A DNA stretch of 17,882 bases from Schleiferiaceae bacterium (GCA_030829675.1 JAURAE010000016.1:1-17882); one strand, 5' to 3'; shown: positions 1 through 8,198, numbered from the stretch's first letter. Notes: generated from the sequence alone by a model not told the origin. Made by a program: numbers and translations.

Positions 1-496
1 GCGGCGCTTCATACTCACCGTTCGCACGTCCGAGGTAACACGGATCGTGGAAGGTGATTTTCTTCCCGCGGAACTGGCCGCCCTCAATTTTCAATCTTCC
101 AGCTTTTAGGAGTCCATTGAGGAATTGGCTGTGGTGTTCTACGGTAAAGTTGCCGCCGAGCTCGGGATATTCGTTTTTGAGTGTGTTGAAACAGTGCGGA
201 CAGGTGGTGACGATGTGTTTCACTTCGTAGCCATTGAGCACCTGAATGTTCATCATTGCCTGCATTTGGAAGAGGAACTCGTTACCGGCGCGCTTGGCTG
301 GATCTCCCGTGCACCCTTCTTCAGTTCCCAATACGGCAAATGAAACGCCTACGTGTTGTAGGATTTTGGCGAAGGCTTTGGTGATTTTCTTCGCGCGGTC
401 GTCAAAGCTTCCGGCACAGCCTACCCAGAACAAAACTTCTGGGGCCTTGCCTTCGGCCGTCATTTGGGCCAGCGTGGGAACGTGGAGTGTACTCAT
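1..496 (-). CDS. (Fe-S)-binding protein, HdrB/CCG-domain family (partial, C-terminus outside window)
   Basis: About 165 N-terminal residues are visible; the gene runs off the left edge with no stop, so the C-terminus is missing. The ATG at 496 lies 3 nt after the upstream HAD gene's stop. The protein has cysteine groups typical of the CCG domain of heterodisulfide reductase subunit B, GlpC and LldE-like proteins: GCAGS near residue 28, EEGCTGD near 61, a CPHC pair near 100, and HDPCYLGR near 153, which begins the second CCG-like half. There is no signal peptide or membrane segment, so it is probably cytoplasmic and docked on the membrane protein encoded two genes upstream. In known relatives this subunit carries an Fe-S cluster and passes electrons between a quinone-linked partner and a thiol or organic-acid substrate. 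The actual substrate cannot be told from sequence. Family call is firm, function open. Confidence 0.85.
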   Translation of the reverse strand, partial: MSTLHVPTLAQMTAEGKAPEVLFWVGCAGSFDDRAKKITKAFAKILQHVGVSFAVLGTEEGCTGDPAKRAGNEFLFQMQAMMNIQVLNGYEVKHIVTTCPHCFNTLKNEYPELGGNFTVEHHSQFLNGLLKAGRLKIEGGQFRGKKITFHDPCYLGRANGEYEAP

Positions 497-499
497 GGG

Positions 500-943
500 T
501 TACTCTTCAAATACTTGGATAGTGGTTTCTTTTTCGACCAATTCCGTGAATTTCCCTACATAGCGCGTGGCGCGTACAATGTGGTTGTCCACCCAGTGGT
601 AGTTTCCGCCGCGTGGCTTGCCCATCAATAGGCCGTGCCATTTGAAGCCATTTTCTTTGAGCCATTTCTCAGTGACTTCGCGGTGGTCTTCGGTACGAGA
701 GGTGAAGAACGTGATCACGTGTCCTTCGTCGTACCATTTGTTCAACGTGTCCAAAGCATCCGGGTACAGCTTGGCTGTGGCCATGCGCTCTGGTTCTTCG
801 TTGGGAATATCGTCACAGATGGTGCCATCAATGTCGATGAGGTAATTCTTGATATCTTCAGGAAGCATGGGAGAAATTTTCTGTCCATCTTCTGAGGCTT
901 CGCGTAATAGGTTGTCGATGTGTGCGTTTGCGCTTTTTTCCAT
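500..943 (-). CDS. HAD-superfamily phosphatase-like protein
   Basis: A 147-residue soluble protein with the core HAD motifs. Motif I is IDIDGT, with the nucleophile/acid pair at D37 and D39. Motif II is FFTSR near residues 79-83. K109 in GKPRGG is motif III and D119 in HWVDN is motif IV. There is no room for a large cap domain, so the substrate could be a bulky phosphate ester, a sugar phosphate or even a protein. It sits 52 nt after the membrane iron-sulfur gene and 3 nt before the HdrB-like gene, so it should be co-transcribed with both. Its place between two subunits of one redox module is odd and may mean a linked job, or simple operon packing. All catalytic residues are present, so it is likely active; I cannot name a substrate. 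Confidence 0.8.
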   Translation of the reverse strand: MEKSANAHIDNLLREASEDGQKISPMLPEDIKNYLIDIDGTICDDIPNEEPERMATAKLYPDALDTLNKWYDEGHVITFFTSRTEDHREVTEKWLKENGFKWHGLLMGKPRGGNYHWVDNHIVRATRYVGKFTELVEKETTIQVFEE

Positions 944-995
944 GTGTTGTGTTTGACGCGTTGAAAGAATTACTGTTTGTTATTTGGGTTTTGAG

Positions 996-2303
996 TTATT
1001 CGTTGGTCCAATTCGCTCTATCCATTTGAGAGAACGGCCACGGGGCGCCATTGTTCTCTACGTTGGTCATCATGGCATTGAGCTCAGAAGGCGCACTGCT
1101 TTCTTCCATGGTCGCATAGTTGCGAAGCTTCATGATGATGTTCAACGGATCGATATCTACGGGACAGGCTTGCACGCAAGCGTTACAGCTGGTACAGGCC
1201 CAAATTTCTTCTGGGGTAATATAATCACCTAATAAGCTCTTGCCGTCCTCTTGGAAGGTTCCGCCGTTGGCATCCATATTTTGCCCGATCTCCTCAATGC
1301 GATCGCGCGTGTCCATCATGATTTTGCGTGGACTTAGCTTCTTGCCGGTGAGGTTCGCCGGACATTCGCTTGTACAACGACCACATTCCGTGCAGGTGTA
1401 GGCATTCATGAGGTTGATCCAGCTCAGATCTGTCGCATCCTTTGCGCCGAAGCGCTCCACCGGTGCCTCTGCATCGGGAGCTGGGGCAGCGAAAGGATCT
1501 GCAGTCGGGTCCATCATTAGTGCGACCTCCTTGGTTACAGCACCATTGTTCTCAAACTGGCCTTTGGCTTTAAGGTTGGCGTAGTACGTGTTCGGGAACG
1601 CGAGAATGATGTGAAAGTGCTTAGAGTAGGGCAGGTAGTTCAAAAAGGCGAGGATGCCCACGATATGTACCCACCAAAAGCCACGCTCCAACAGGTGAAG
1701 GGTTGCCTCGGATAATCCGCTCCACAGTGGTGCAATGCTATTTGAAATGATAAAGGCTTCGTGGCCATCAGGCAACAGGCTCTCTACGGCGTTCATGTTC
1801 AACAGCGCAAACATCAAGGCAACCTCGATGTACAAAATGTTGTTGGCATCTGTAAAGGCCCAACCTTTCATTTCAGGTTTGTGGAAGCGGTCAAGCTTCG
1901 CCACATTGCGTCGCCACCAAAAAATGAGCACTGCCACGACCGTGAGCACGGCGAGGATTTCAAAAAAGCCGATGATTATAGGGTAGGCGTTGCCCAGGAA
2001 GGGCGCGAAAAATCTATGTGTGCCGAACAGGCCGTCCACGATGATTTCGAGCACCTCAATGTTGATGATCAAAAAAGCGGCATAGACGATGAAGTGAAGC
2101 ACTCCAGCCACGGGTCGAGCTTGCATCTTGCTTTGGCCAAAGGCCACGCGCAACATGTTGGCACGTCTAGCGCCGGGATTGTCGGTTCTATTTTGTGCTT
2201 TACCGAGATGGATGTTGCGGGCAATAGCCCCGGCTTTTTTGGAAAATCTCCAGATGGCAGCAATGAGTACGGCGGCAAATACCAATTGTGGTAAAAAGCT
2301 CAT
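996..2303 (-). CDS. Membrane-bound (Fe-S) protein, NarI/HdrE-like plus HdrC/HdrD-like ferredoxin domain
   Basis: A 435-residue protein. The N-terminal part has about five hydrophobic segments (near residues 4-20, 70-92, 107-130, 152-172 and 205-235) resembling the cytochrome-b-like domain of NarI and HdrE. Histidines within or beside them (LHFIVY, WWVHIVG, KHFHII) could bind haem b. The C-terminal cytosolic part carries two [4Fe-4S] motifs, CTECGRCTSECP near 304-315 and CTSCNACVQACP near 370-381, as in HdrC/HdrD. I chose the ATG at 2303, which overlaps the mlaD-like stop as TGATG; an in-frame TTG one codon earlier is less likely. With the HdrB-like protein two genes on, it probably forms a membrane complex exchanging electrons with menaquinone. 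The partner substrate is unknown. Confidence 0.88.
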   Translation of the reverse strand: MSFLPQLVFAAVLIAAIWRFSKKAGAIARNIHLGKAQNRTDNPGARRANMLRVAFGQSKMQARPVAGVLHFIVYAAFLIINIEVLEIIVDGLFGTHRFFAPFLGNAYPIIIGFFEILAVLTVVAVLIFWWRRNVAKLDRFHKPEMKGWAFTDANNILYIEVALMFALLNMNAVESLLPDGHEAFIISNSIAPLWSGLSEATLHLLERGFWWVHIVGILAFLNYLPYSKHFHIILAFPNTYYANLKAKGQFENNGAVTKEVALMMDPTADPFAAPAPDAEAPVERFGAKDATDLSWINLMNAYTCTECGRCTSECPANLTGKKLSPRKIMMDTRDRIEEIGQNMDANGGTFQEDGKSLLGDYITPEEIWACTSCNACVQACPVDIDPLNIIMKLRNYATMEESSAPSELNAMMTNVENNGAPWPFSQMDRANWTNE

Positions 2304-3316
2304 CAATCCTCTTGTTTACTTTGAATATCACGCTCTATGGCCTGAATCTCCTCCTCGGTGTATCGGGTGCGAGAGCCAAAGACACTCACGTGCAAGTATT
2401 TGTTTGGGTTGTATTTGATGTCGAGCAACAGGCGGTTCAAGTTTTCCGTGGCCTGCTTGAGGTTGGCATAGACATCTTCGTCGTAAATGATTTTTGAAGC
2501 CGCCCCTTGGCCGGTCTCGAGTTCCGCCATTAAGCGGTCAAAGCGTGCCGTGATACTTTCCATATTGTTGACGGTTTCGGTCAAACGTGCGTTGGCGAGC
2601 GAATCCGAAATGGCCTCAACGTTTTTGATGGTTGCGCTAATATTGGAGCTGTTCGCGGCCAATTCCTCACTGAGCAAACGGAAGTTTTCGCTCACGGCAT
2701 CGAAGTTGCCTTTGTTGTCGCTGAGGTATTCGCTGATTTCAGAAGCACTTTCTTGTACGCTTTGGAAGGTCTTCTCAATGCTTTCAATGGTCGATTTGAA
2801 GTTGTCCGAGGTGCGCTGGTCGAGGAAGCCGCTGGCCAAGCCAATGACGGTATCCAATGTTCCGAGAAGTTCTTCGGTACGCGCTTTAATAGGGGCCAAT
2901 TGCATGTTTACCTCTTGCGTCAAGTCTCTTTCGGTATCACCCATAAGGGTATCTCCACTCAAGGCTAAGGGGGCGCCCTTCTTGGTGTGGAGGGAAATGC
3001 TCTTTTCACCCATGATGGAGGCGGAGTAGATTTTAGAAACGGTTCCTTGTGTAATGGGGAATTCGTCACTTACCTGCAAGGTCACGACCAAACGACCGCT
3101 TTGATCAGGGTGGAAGGCGATGTTGTTCACCTGGCCAATCTGGTATCCGTTAATGGTTACTGGGCGGGTTGCCATTAAGCCTTCGGTATTGTCATAGATC
3201 ACATAGAATTTTTTTTGAGTGCTGAAGACGTCCTCTCCTTTTAAGAAGTTAACTCCCCAATACAACAAGAGAAAGCCTAAAACAAAGGCAAGTCCTATTT
3301 TAAATTCCGTTTTCAA
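2303..3316 (-). CDS. MlaD/MCE family protein (periplasmic lipid-transport component)
   Basis: A 337-residue protein with one N-terminal membrane anchor (residues about 7-24, FKIGLAFVLGFLLLYWGV). An MCE domain follows at about 35-115, with the usual features FYVIYDNTEGL, VTINGYQIGQV and SASIMGEKSISL. The region from about 150 to 300 is polar, heptad-rich and probably helical, as in longer MCE proteins that build a tunnel or needle across the periplasm. MCE proteins bind phospholipid and work with an MlaE-type permease and MlaF-type ATPase. Neither is adjacent here, so those partners must be encoded elsewhere. It begins 28 nt after the amidase stop and its own stop overlaps the next gene's start by 1 nt, so it lies inside the same operon. 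Family is clear; membership in a phospholipid transport system is inferred from family knowledge. Confidence 0.9.
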   Translation of the reverse strand: MKTEFKIGLAFVLGFLLLYWGVNFLKGEDVFSTQKKFYVIYDNTEGLMATRPVTINGYQIGQVNNIAFHPDQSGRLVVTLQVSDEFPITQGTVSKIYSASIMGEKSISLHTKKGAPLALSGDTLMGDTERDLTQEVNMQLAPIKARTEELLGTLDTVIGLASGFLDQRTSDNFKSTIESIEKTFQSVQESASEISEYLSDNKGNFDAVSENFRLLSEELAANSSNISATIKNVEAISDSLANARLTETVNNMESITARFDRLMAELETGQGAASKIIYDEDVYANLKQATENLNRLLLDIKYNPNKYLHVSVFGSRTRYTEEEIQAIERDIQSKQED

Positions 3317-3344
3317 AATGGCAGTGATTTGTTGCTAAAATACA

Positions 3345-4595
3345 TTAAGGAGCCCGCTTTTTGGCCTCATTTAGGTCTATTTTCCGGTCTTTTTCGAAGG
3401 CCACAATGTAGGCATCTGGGAAATGCTCTACGACAGTTGTTTTTAAAGCCTCCACCTCTTTGAAGGTACTGATTTTCCCGCAGTAATACTTAAACAAGCC
3501 ATATTGCTCTTCTTTCCAAACGCCTTCGAGCCCTTTAAAGTTTTCTGGGGCACAGGCCAAATCATTTCGACTCACGGCCAATTGCACGGCAAAGAACAGG
3601 GAAGAAGGTACAGCAGGGGCTGGAGCGGTGGTTACGGGTGCTGGGGCTTGTTCGACGGCTACGGCAGCTTGTGAGGGTGTTGTGTTCTCTGTAGTAGTGG
3701 TCGGGGGTGCCTCTTCTATTTGGTCAAAAATGGAGGTTTGCCCTTCGACGCCTTGAATCATTGCATCGCGGCTCTCACGTTTGTACTTGTATTCTTTGAT
3801 GGCCCGGTAGATGGCACTGGCCAGTAATTCTTTTCCTCGGGTGCTTTGCAAGAAATCTTCCTCTCCAGGATTGGTTAAGAAGCCTAGTTCGACGAGGACG
3901 GCCGGCATGGTGGACCCTCTAAGCACAGCAAGGGGCTGTTGCTTTACTCCGCGGTTGCGGCGTTTCACCCGGCCTTCAAACTGATGCTGAATCTCATCGG
4001 CGATGCTGATGCTCTGCTCCAAGAAGGCATCCTGGTACGCGCGCAGGGCGATAATGGCAGCGGGGTTAGAGGCGTCGAGCTTTTCATAGTTGCTCTCCCA
4101 GTTGTCCTCCAATAACCTGGCCGCATTTTCGAGCTGTGCGGTCTTGTTGAGACGTTGGTCTTTTTCTCCCATACCGAGGACAAAGCTCTCCGTACCGTAG
4201 GCGCTGTGGTTGTCGTTGGCGTTACAGTGGATGGAGATGAACAGGTCGGCATTGGCACGATTGGCGATGACGGTGCGTTGGTAGAGCTCGATGAACTGGT
4301 TATCGTCGCGTGTGAGGATGGCTTTGGTGCCCGGTAGGTTTTCTTCGATGTATTGCTTCACCAAAAGGCTCACGTCGTAGCTCACGTCCTTTTCGCGGTC
4401 CTTATATCGGCCGGTGCCGAGGTTGCCCGGATCTTTACCGCCGTGCCCAGGATCGATCACGATGATGTTGACCCCTTCCTCCTCGGCCGCAAATGGGCGT
4501 GGATTGAAAGCGGCGGCCACGGTGAAAAGCACGGCTAAAGCGGCGATTCTAAAACCTTTAAAACTTGGACCCATCATACCAAGGCGCATCAACAT
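3345..4595 (-). CDS. N-acetylmuramoyl-L-alanine amidase (Amidase_3) with C-terminal SPOR-like region
   Basis: A 416-residue secreted peptidoglycan hydrolase that cuts the bond between MurNAc and L-alanine. A signal peptide spans roughly residues 12-37 (hydrophobic IAALAVLFTVAAAF). The Amidase_3 domain (about 43-270) holds the zinc ligands H51 (DPGHGGKDPG), E68 and H123 (SIHCNA), and the catalytic E236 (VELGFLTN). A proline/threonine-rich linker at about 290-335 leads to a C-terminal stretch (about 338-410) resembling the sporulation-related repeat that binds denuded septal glycan in related bacteria; this assignment is weaker. Several ATGs cluster at the start (4595, 4589, 4577, 4574) and the exact one cannot be fixed. 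It is first in a minus-strand operon and divergent from lptD, with their 5' ends almost touching. The pairing suggests coordinated envelope growth. Confidence 0.93.
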   Translation of the reverse strand: MLMRLGMMGPSFKGFRIAALAVLFTVAAAFNPRPFAAEEEGVNIIVIDPGHGGKDPGNLGTGRYKDREKDVSYDVSLLVKQYIEENLPGTKAILTRDDNQFIELYQRTVIANRANADLFISIHCNANDNHSAYGTESFVLGMGEKDQRLNKTAQLENAARLLEDNWESNYEKLDASNPAAIIALRAYQDAFLEQSISIADEIQHQFEGRVKRRNRGVKQQPLAVLRGSTMPAVLVELGFLTNPGEEDFLQSTRGKELLASAIYRAIKEYKYKRESRDAMIQGVEGQTSIFDQIEEAPPTTTTENTTPSQAAVAVEQAPAPVTTAPAPAVPSSLFFAVQLAVSRNDLACAPENFKGLEGVWKEEQYGLFKYYCGKISTFKEVEALKTTVVEHFPDAYIVAFEKDRKIDLNEAKKRAP

Positions 4596-4601
4596 TCGTT
4601 T

Positions 4602-4609
4602 TACCTTTG
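4602..4609 (+). promoter_or_regulatory. Possible -7 box (TAnnTTTG) for lptD
   Basis: TACCTTTG matches the Bacteroidota -7 consensus TAnnTTTG. Transcription would begin near 4613-4616, giving a leader of about 21-24 nt before the GTG at 4637, and would leave out the upstream TTG start candidates. I see no convincing TTTG -33 element at the normal distance, so this is only a half match. Confidence 0.35.
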
Positions 4610-4636
4610 AAACTTACATGCAAATTACGTATCCGG

Positions 4637-7186
4637 GTGTATCAGCGTCTTTCCGCATTGGTTTTTTTGCTCACATTTTGTGCACCGTTTTCAACGGTTG
4701 GGCAGGAGCAGCCTATTGACTACACTGCCAAGGATTCTATCGCTTCAGATGTGGCTGCTGGTACGGTAGAATTATTCAACGAGGTACAGATCAGTTTTGG
4801 TGAAACGCAGTTGAGTGCGGGGTACGCCAAAATCTATTGGGAAGAGCATAGGGTAGAAGCTAGGGGGATCCAATTACCGGACGGTTCATGGACGCAACGT
4901 CCTGTTTTTCAAGACGGAGAGCGCACTTTTTATTTGGGAGAGATCGCCTATAATTGGACCACGGATAAGGCACGAATTACCGAAGTATTGACCCAAGAAG
5001 GGGAGAATTTCCTCAACGGTCAGGCGGTTAAGAAGGTGGATTCGAATACCATGTACATGGCCGGGACCGGCTTTACGACCTGTTCACATGAGGAGCCGCA
5101 TTTTCAGATCAAGACGAATAAGAGCAAGGTAGAGCTGGGCGAGCGCATCATTACCGGGCCGGCGCACTTCGAGTTTTTCGGCATTCCTACGCCGCTGATC
5201 ATTCCTTATGGGTATTTTCCGACGAATATTGAGAAACCGAGCATTTCAGGTTTGCTCATGCCGAGCTTCCAAAACAGTCCGACCCAAGGGGTAGGGATAG
5301 TAAACGGCGGTTGGTATTTTCCCATTAACGAATATTTCGACCTCGCGTTGCGTGGAGATTTGTATTTGCGTGGCTCTTGGGCGTTGGGCGCCACGACGAA
5401 CTACCGCAAGCGCTATAAATACAACGGCAACTTTGCCTACCAGTACCGATACCAGAAGCAGGGGCTGCCCATATTTGAGCAGTTTGGAGGGTACAATATC
5501 ACCAAGAATTTCTCCATTCGCTGGACGCACAATCAGGATCCTAAGGCACATCCCACCCGTAAGTTTAGCGCGCAGGTCAATCTTCAGAACCCAAATTTTT
5601 TCAAGAACAGCGCGAATCCAGAGGACCTGTTGAGCGGGAACATGACGACCACGAACAACACGATGAATTCGAGCATTACTTACAATCAGAAATTGGGCGC
5701 GGCGAATTTGACGGTGAGTGGGAACCATAGCCAAAATAATGGTACACAGGCGTTTACTACCACGCTCCCGAAGGCGAGCTTGAACGTGCCACGCTTTTTT
5801 CCATTGAAGACGAACGATGGGAAGAGCCAATGGTACGATAAGGTGGGGGTCAATATGAGTTCGGTGGCTGAGGGCCGATTGAAAGGGAACCTAGGGACCA
5901 TCACGGAACAATTGGACACCCTAAATAATTACGATTGGCGCGATGTACTGGGCGATTATGGACAATATGGTTTGAAACACACGGCGTCGATCAGTTCCAA
6001 TGCGACGCTCTTTAAATACATCACGTTTAGCCCGAATGCCAACATTACCGAGCGCTGGTACTTCCAACAGTATGATTATACCTTCGATCCAACCCTGAAT
6101 AAGGCGACGTTGACCGATACCATTCCTGGGTTTACGGCGGTGCGAGATTTCGGGATGAATGCCTCGTTCAACACGAAGATTTACGGGACATTCCTTTTCT
6201 CGAGAGGGCCGGTGAAGGCGGTGCGTCACATGATTACTCCGCGTGCCACGGTCAATTACCGACCGGATTTTGGGGCTGAACAGTGGAATTATTACCAGAA
6301 CTTCACGGATACCTTGGGCAACGAGCTGTATTACAACAGGTACAACGGATTCCTGTACGGGTCGCCGGGGCGCGGGAGCAACGGGACGATCACCTTTAAC
6401 TTGGACAATAACCTCGAGGCGAAGGTGGTGGACCGCGCGGATACTACCGGGGCGACGAAGAAGATCAGCATCTTGGAGCGCTTTAACGTGAGCACGAATT
6501 ACAATATGAATGCGAGCAACGGGTATAATTGGAATGTGGTGCGCGTAGTGGCGCAGAGCGCATTGTTCAACAAGAAATTGCGTTTGAGTTACCAGGGCCA
6601 ATTCGACCCTTATGGCTACGACCAAAATGGGGACCGCATTGCTGCCTTAGCTTTTACGATGGGCCAAGCGCCTTTGATCCACAGAACTTCGCAGTTTTCG
6701 GCGTCCACTCAGCTGCATAGCAACCGCAAAAATAGCCGCCAGCCCATCATGTATGAGCAGCGGGGTGGGGCCTTTACCGAAGGTGATATTGATTATTACC
6801 ATTACCCGGATGTGGTAGGGCTGCGTTCGGATTGGGACGTGAATATTCGCTATGATTTCCGCATTGTGACGAATGTCGAAGAGGCTTTGGCCGGGGACGA
6901 TGCACCCCAATTCATGCATGAGTTTTCCGCACATTCTTTGAGCTTGAGCGGTTCGTACCAACCCACAGATCATTGGTCGCTCAACTACCAAACTGGGGTA
7001 GACATTGCGCAGCGCACGGCCGCCTTTACCACCCTTCGTGCCGTTCGGGATTTGCACTGCTGGCAGATGAACATCTCGTGGGTGCCGTTCGGAAATACGC
7101 GCTCGTATATGATCGGGATTAATCTAAAGAATCAGCAGTTCCGCCAGGTGAAAGCCCAGCGCCGCCGAACGGCCATCGATTTCTAG
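4637..7186 (+). CDS. lptD: LPS assembly outer-membrane protein LptD (OstA family)
   Basis: About 849 residues. LptD is the outer-membrane beta-barrel that inserts lipopolysaccharide into the outer leaflet, fed by the Lpt bridge. An LptA/OstA-like periplasmic domain covers roughly residues 25-180 (Y-A-K-D-S-I and G-E-T-Q-L-S-A-G-Y-A repeats). The long remainder is rich in alternating aromatic and polar strands, as in a barrel. No ATG fits the frame. I chose GTG 4637 because it gives a good signal peptide (YQRLSALVFLLTFCAPFSTVGQ) and follows a possible -7 box; TTG at 4607 or 4565 are alternatives. The mature protein has just two cysteines, codons 5081 and 7058, one in the N-terminal domain and one near the end of the barrel in the motif DLHCW. 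Its stop shares a CTAG with the convergent glutamine amidotransferase gene. Confidence 0.9.
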   Translation: MYQRLSALVFLLTFCAPFSTVGQEQPIDYTAKDSIASDVAAGTVELFNEVQISFGETQLSAGYAKIYWEEHRVEARGIQLPDGSWTQRPVFQDGERTFYLGEIAYNWTTDKARITEVLTQEGENFLNGQAVKKVDSNTMYMAGTGFTTCSHEEPHFQIKTNKSKVELGERIITGPAHFEFFGIPTPLIIPYGYFPTNIEKPSISGLLMPSFQNSPTQGVGIVNGGWYFPINEYFDLALRGDLYLRGSWALGATTNYRKRYKYNGNFAYQYRYQKQGLPIFEQFGGYNITKNFSIRWTHNQDPKAHPTRKFSAQVNLQNPNFFKNSANPEDLLSGNMTTTNNTMNSSITYNQKLGAANLTVSGNHSQNNGTQAFTTTLPKASLNVPRFFPLKTNDGKSQWYDKVGVNMSSVAEGRLKGNLGTITEQLDTLNNYDWRDVLGDYGQYGLKHTASISSNATLFKYITFSPNANITERWYFQQYDYTFDPTLNKATLTDTIPGFTAVRDFGMNASFNTKIYGTFLFSRGPVKAVRHMITPRATVNYRPDFGAEQWNYYQNFTDTLGNELYYNRYNGFLYGSPGRGSNGTITFNLDNNLEAKVVDRADTTGATKKISILERFNVSTNYNMNASNGYNWNVVRVVAQSALFNKKLRLSYQGQFDPYGYDQNGDRIAALAFTMGQAPLIHRTSQFSASTQLHSNRKNSRQPIMYEQRGGAFTEGDIDYYHYPDVVGLRSDWDVNIRYDFRIVTNVEEALAGDDAPQFMHEFSAHSLSLSGSYQPTDHWSLNYQTGVDIAQRTAAFTTLRAVRDLHCWQMNISWVPFGNTRSYMIGINLKNQQFRQVKAQRRRTAIDF

Positions 7187-7755
7187 GCCAATACTTTTAC
7201 CCAGTTCTCCATCATGCGCAACCCTTCGGGGGTGAGGACGCTTTCGGGATGGAATTGGACCGCGAAGACTTTATCTGAAGGGCGCTCGATGATCATGGGG
7301 GCACCATCGCTCAAGGCCACGGCGCAGAGGTTCCAATCGTGTAACGTATTGGGATCGACGGCCCAGCTGTGGTAAAGTCCCACCTGAAGGTTTTGAACGC
7401 CTTGCAGCAAAACGCTCGGCTCGCCCAACTCTAGCTCAGTGGTTCGTCCGTGCATCACGCCCTCTCGATTATATAAGTTGGCACCGCTGTGCTCGGCCAA
7501 GGCTTGCATGCCTAGGCAAACGCCGAGGATGGGTAAGGTGCCGTAAGCTTTGGAAATGATGGCCATGAGCTGGCCGCTTTCCGAGGGGAGGCCGGGGCCG
7601 GGACTGAGCACCAAGCCGTGGAAGGTGCTCAGGTCGAGTGAAAGAAGGTCGGGGTCGTCGTTGCGCAGGACTACGACGGTAATGCCCAATTGTTCCAAGT
7701 AATGAACGAGGTTGTAGGTAAAACTGTCGTAATTGTCAACGAGGAGGACTTTCAT
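7183..7755 (-). CDS. pabA: Aminodeoxychorismate/anthranilate synthase glutamine amidotransferase subunit (PabA/TrpG)
   Basis: A 190-residue class I glutamine amidotransferase that frees ammonia from glutamine for the chorismate-using partner (PabB for folate, TrpE for tryptophan). It opens with the typical LLVDNYDSFTYNL. It has the oxyanion-region motif SPGPG at 51-55, the nucleophile C80 in GVCLGMQ, and H169 and E171 of the triad in QFHPESVLTP. Length equals the family norm. No PabB or TrpE partner gene is adjacent and no trp genes are near, so I lean to PabA, possibly serving both enzymes; the two roles cannot be split by sequence alone. The ATG at 7755 is the only sensible start. Its stop overlaps that of lptD by 4 nt in convergent orientation, and it is divergent from ridA. 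Confidence 0.88.
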   Translation of the reverse strand: MKVLLVDNYDSFTYNLVHYLEQLGITVVVLRNDDPDLLSLDLSTFHGLVLSPGPGLPSESGQLMAIISKAYGTLPILGVCLGMQALAEHSGANLYNREGVMHGRTTELELGEPSVLLQGVQNLQVGLYHSWAVDPNTLHDWNLCAVALSDGAPMIIERPSDKVFAVQFHPESVLTPEGLRMMENWVKVLA

Positions 7756-7760
7756 GCACG

Positions 7761-7768
7761 CAAATATG
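7761..7768 (-). promoter_or_regulatory. Possible -7 box for the PabA/TrpG gene
   Basis: On the minus strand CATATTTG matches TAnnTTTG in all fixed positions but the first. It ends only 5 nt before the ATG at 7755, so a transcript starting from it would have almost no leader. No clear -33 element at normal spacing was found, so support is weak. Confidence 0.25.
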
Positions 7769-7811
7769 GGTTAAATTGGACCTTAATCATAGAACAAATA
7801 CTCGATCACTC

Positions 7812-8198
7812 ATGAAAAAAGCAGTTGAAGGAAAGGGCTTGGCGCCCGCTATCGGCCCGTATAGCGCCGGCATCACCTACGGGGACATGATTTTTACCTC
7901 AGGTCAGATTGCGATGGATCCGCATACGGGGGAATTGGCCCTAGGAAATTCCATTGAAGAAGAGACCGAGCGCGTACTCAATAATCTGCAGGCAGTATTG
8001 CTTGCGGCAGGTGCCGATTTATCCTGTGTGGTCAAGACGTCGATCTTTTTGAGCAGCATGGATTTGTTCCCCAATGTCAACGAGGTTTACGGCCGCTATT
8101 TCCATGAGCCATACCCGGCGCGCGAGACCGTGGCAGTGAAGACGCTGCCGAAAAATGTAAATGTTGAGATATCCTGTATTGCGATGCGGAAGCGTTAA
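7812..8198 (+). CDS. ridA: RidA family reactive enamine/imine deaminase
   Basis: A 128-residue protein of the RidA/YjgF family, which hydrolyses reactive 2-aminoacrylate and other enamine/imine intermediates made by PLP enzymes and so protects the cell; it acts as a cytosolic trimer. Visible family features are GPYSAG (Y17), FTSGQIA, the substrate-carboxylate-binding R104 in YPARETVAV, and E119 in VEISCIA. The cysteine that follows the arginine in E. coli RidA is Thr here, as in many active relatives. I chose the ATG at 7812, which gives the usual length and the usual family N-terminus; a TTG at 7776 would add 12 unlikely residues and overlap a possible promoter box (TAAATTG, 7772-7778). It stands alone between a divergent amidotransferase gene and lpdA, 42 nt upstream of the latter. 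Confidence 0.93.
   Translation: MKKAVEGKGLAPAIGPYSAGITYGDMIFTSGQIAMDPHTGELALGNSIEEETERVLNNLQAVLLAAGADLSCVVKTSIFLSSMDLFPNVNEVYGRYFHEPYPARETVAVKTLPKNVNVEISCIAMRKR

Noticed and set aside
1761..2294. Plus-strand open frame of 177 codons
   Set aside because: It lies opposite the membrane Fe-S gene; the translation is charged and histidine-rich with no domain, a typical antisense shadow.
5246..6625. Long minus-strand open frames opposite lptD
   Set aside because: Their composition and lack of recognisable domains mark them as shadows of lptD, whose frame has a signal peptide and clear family motifs.
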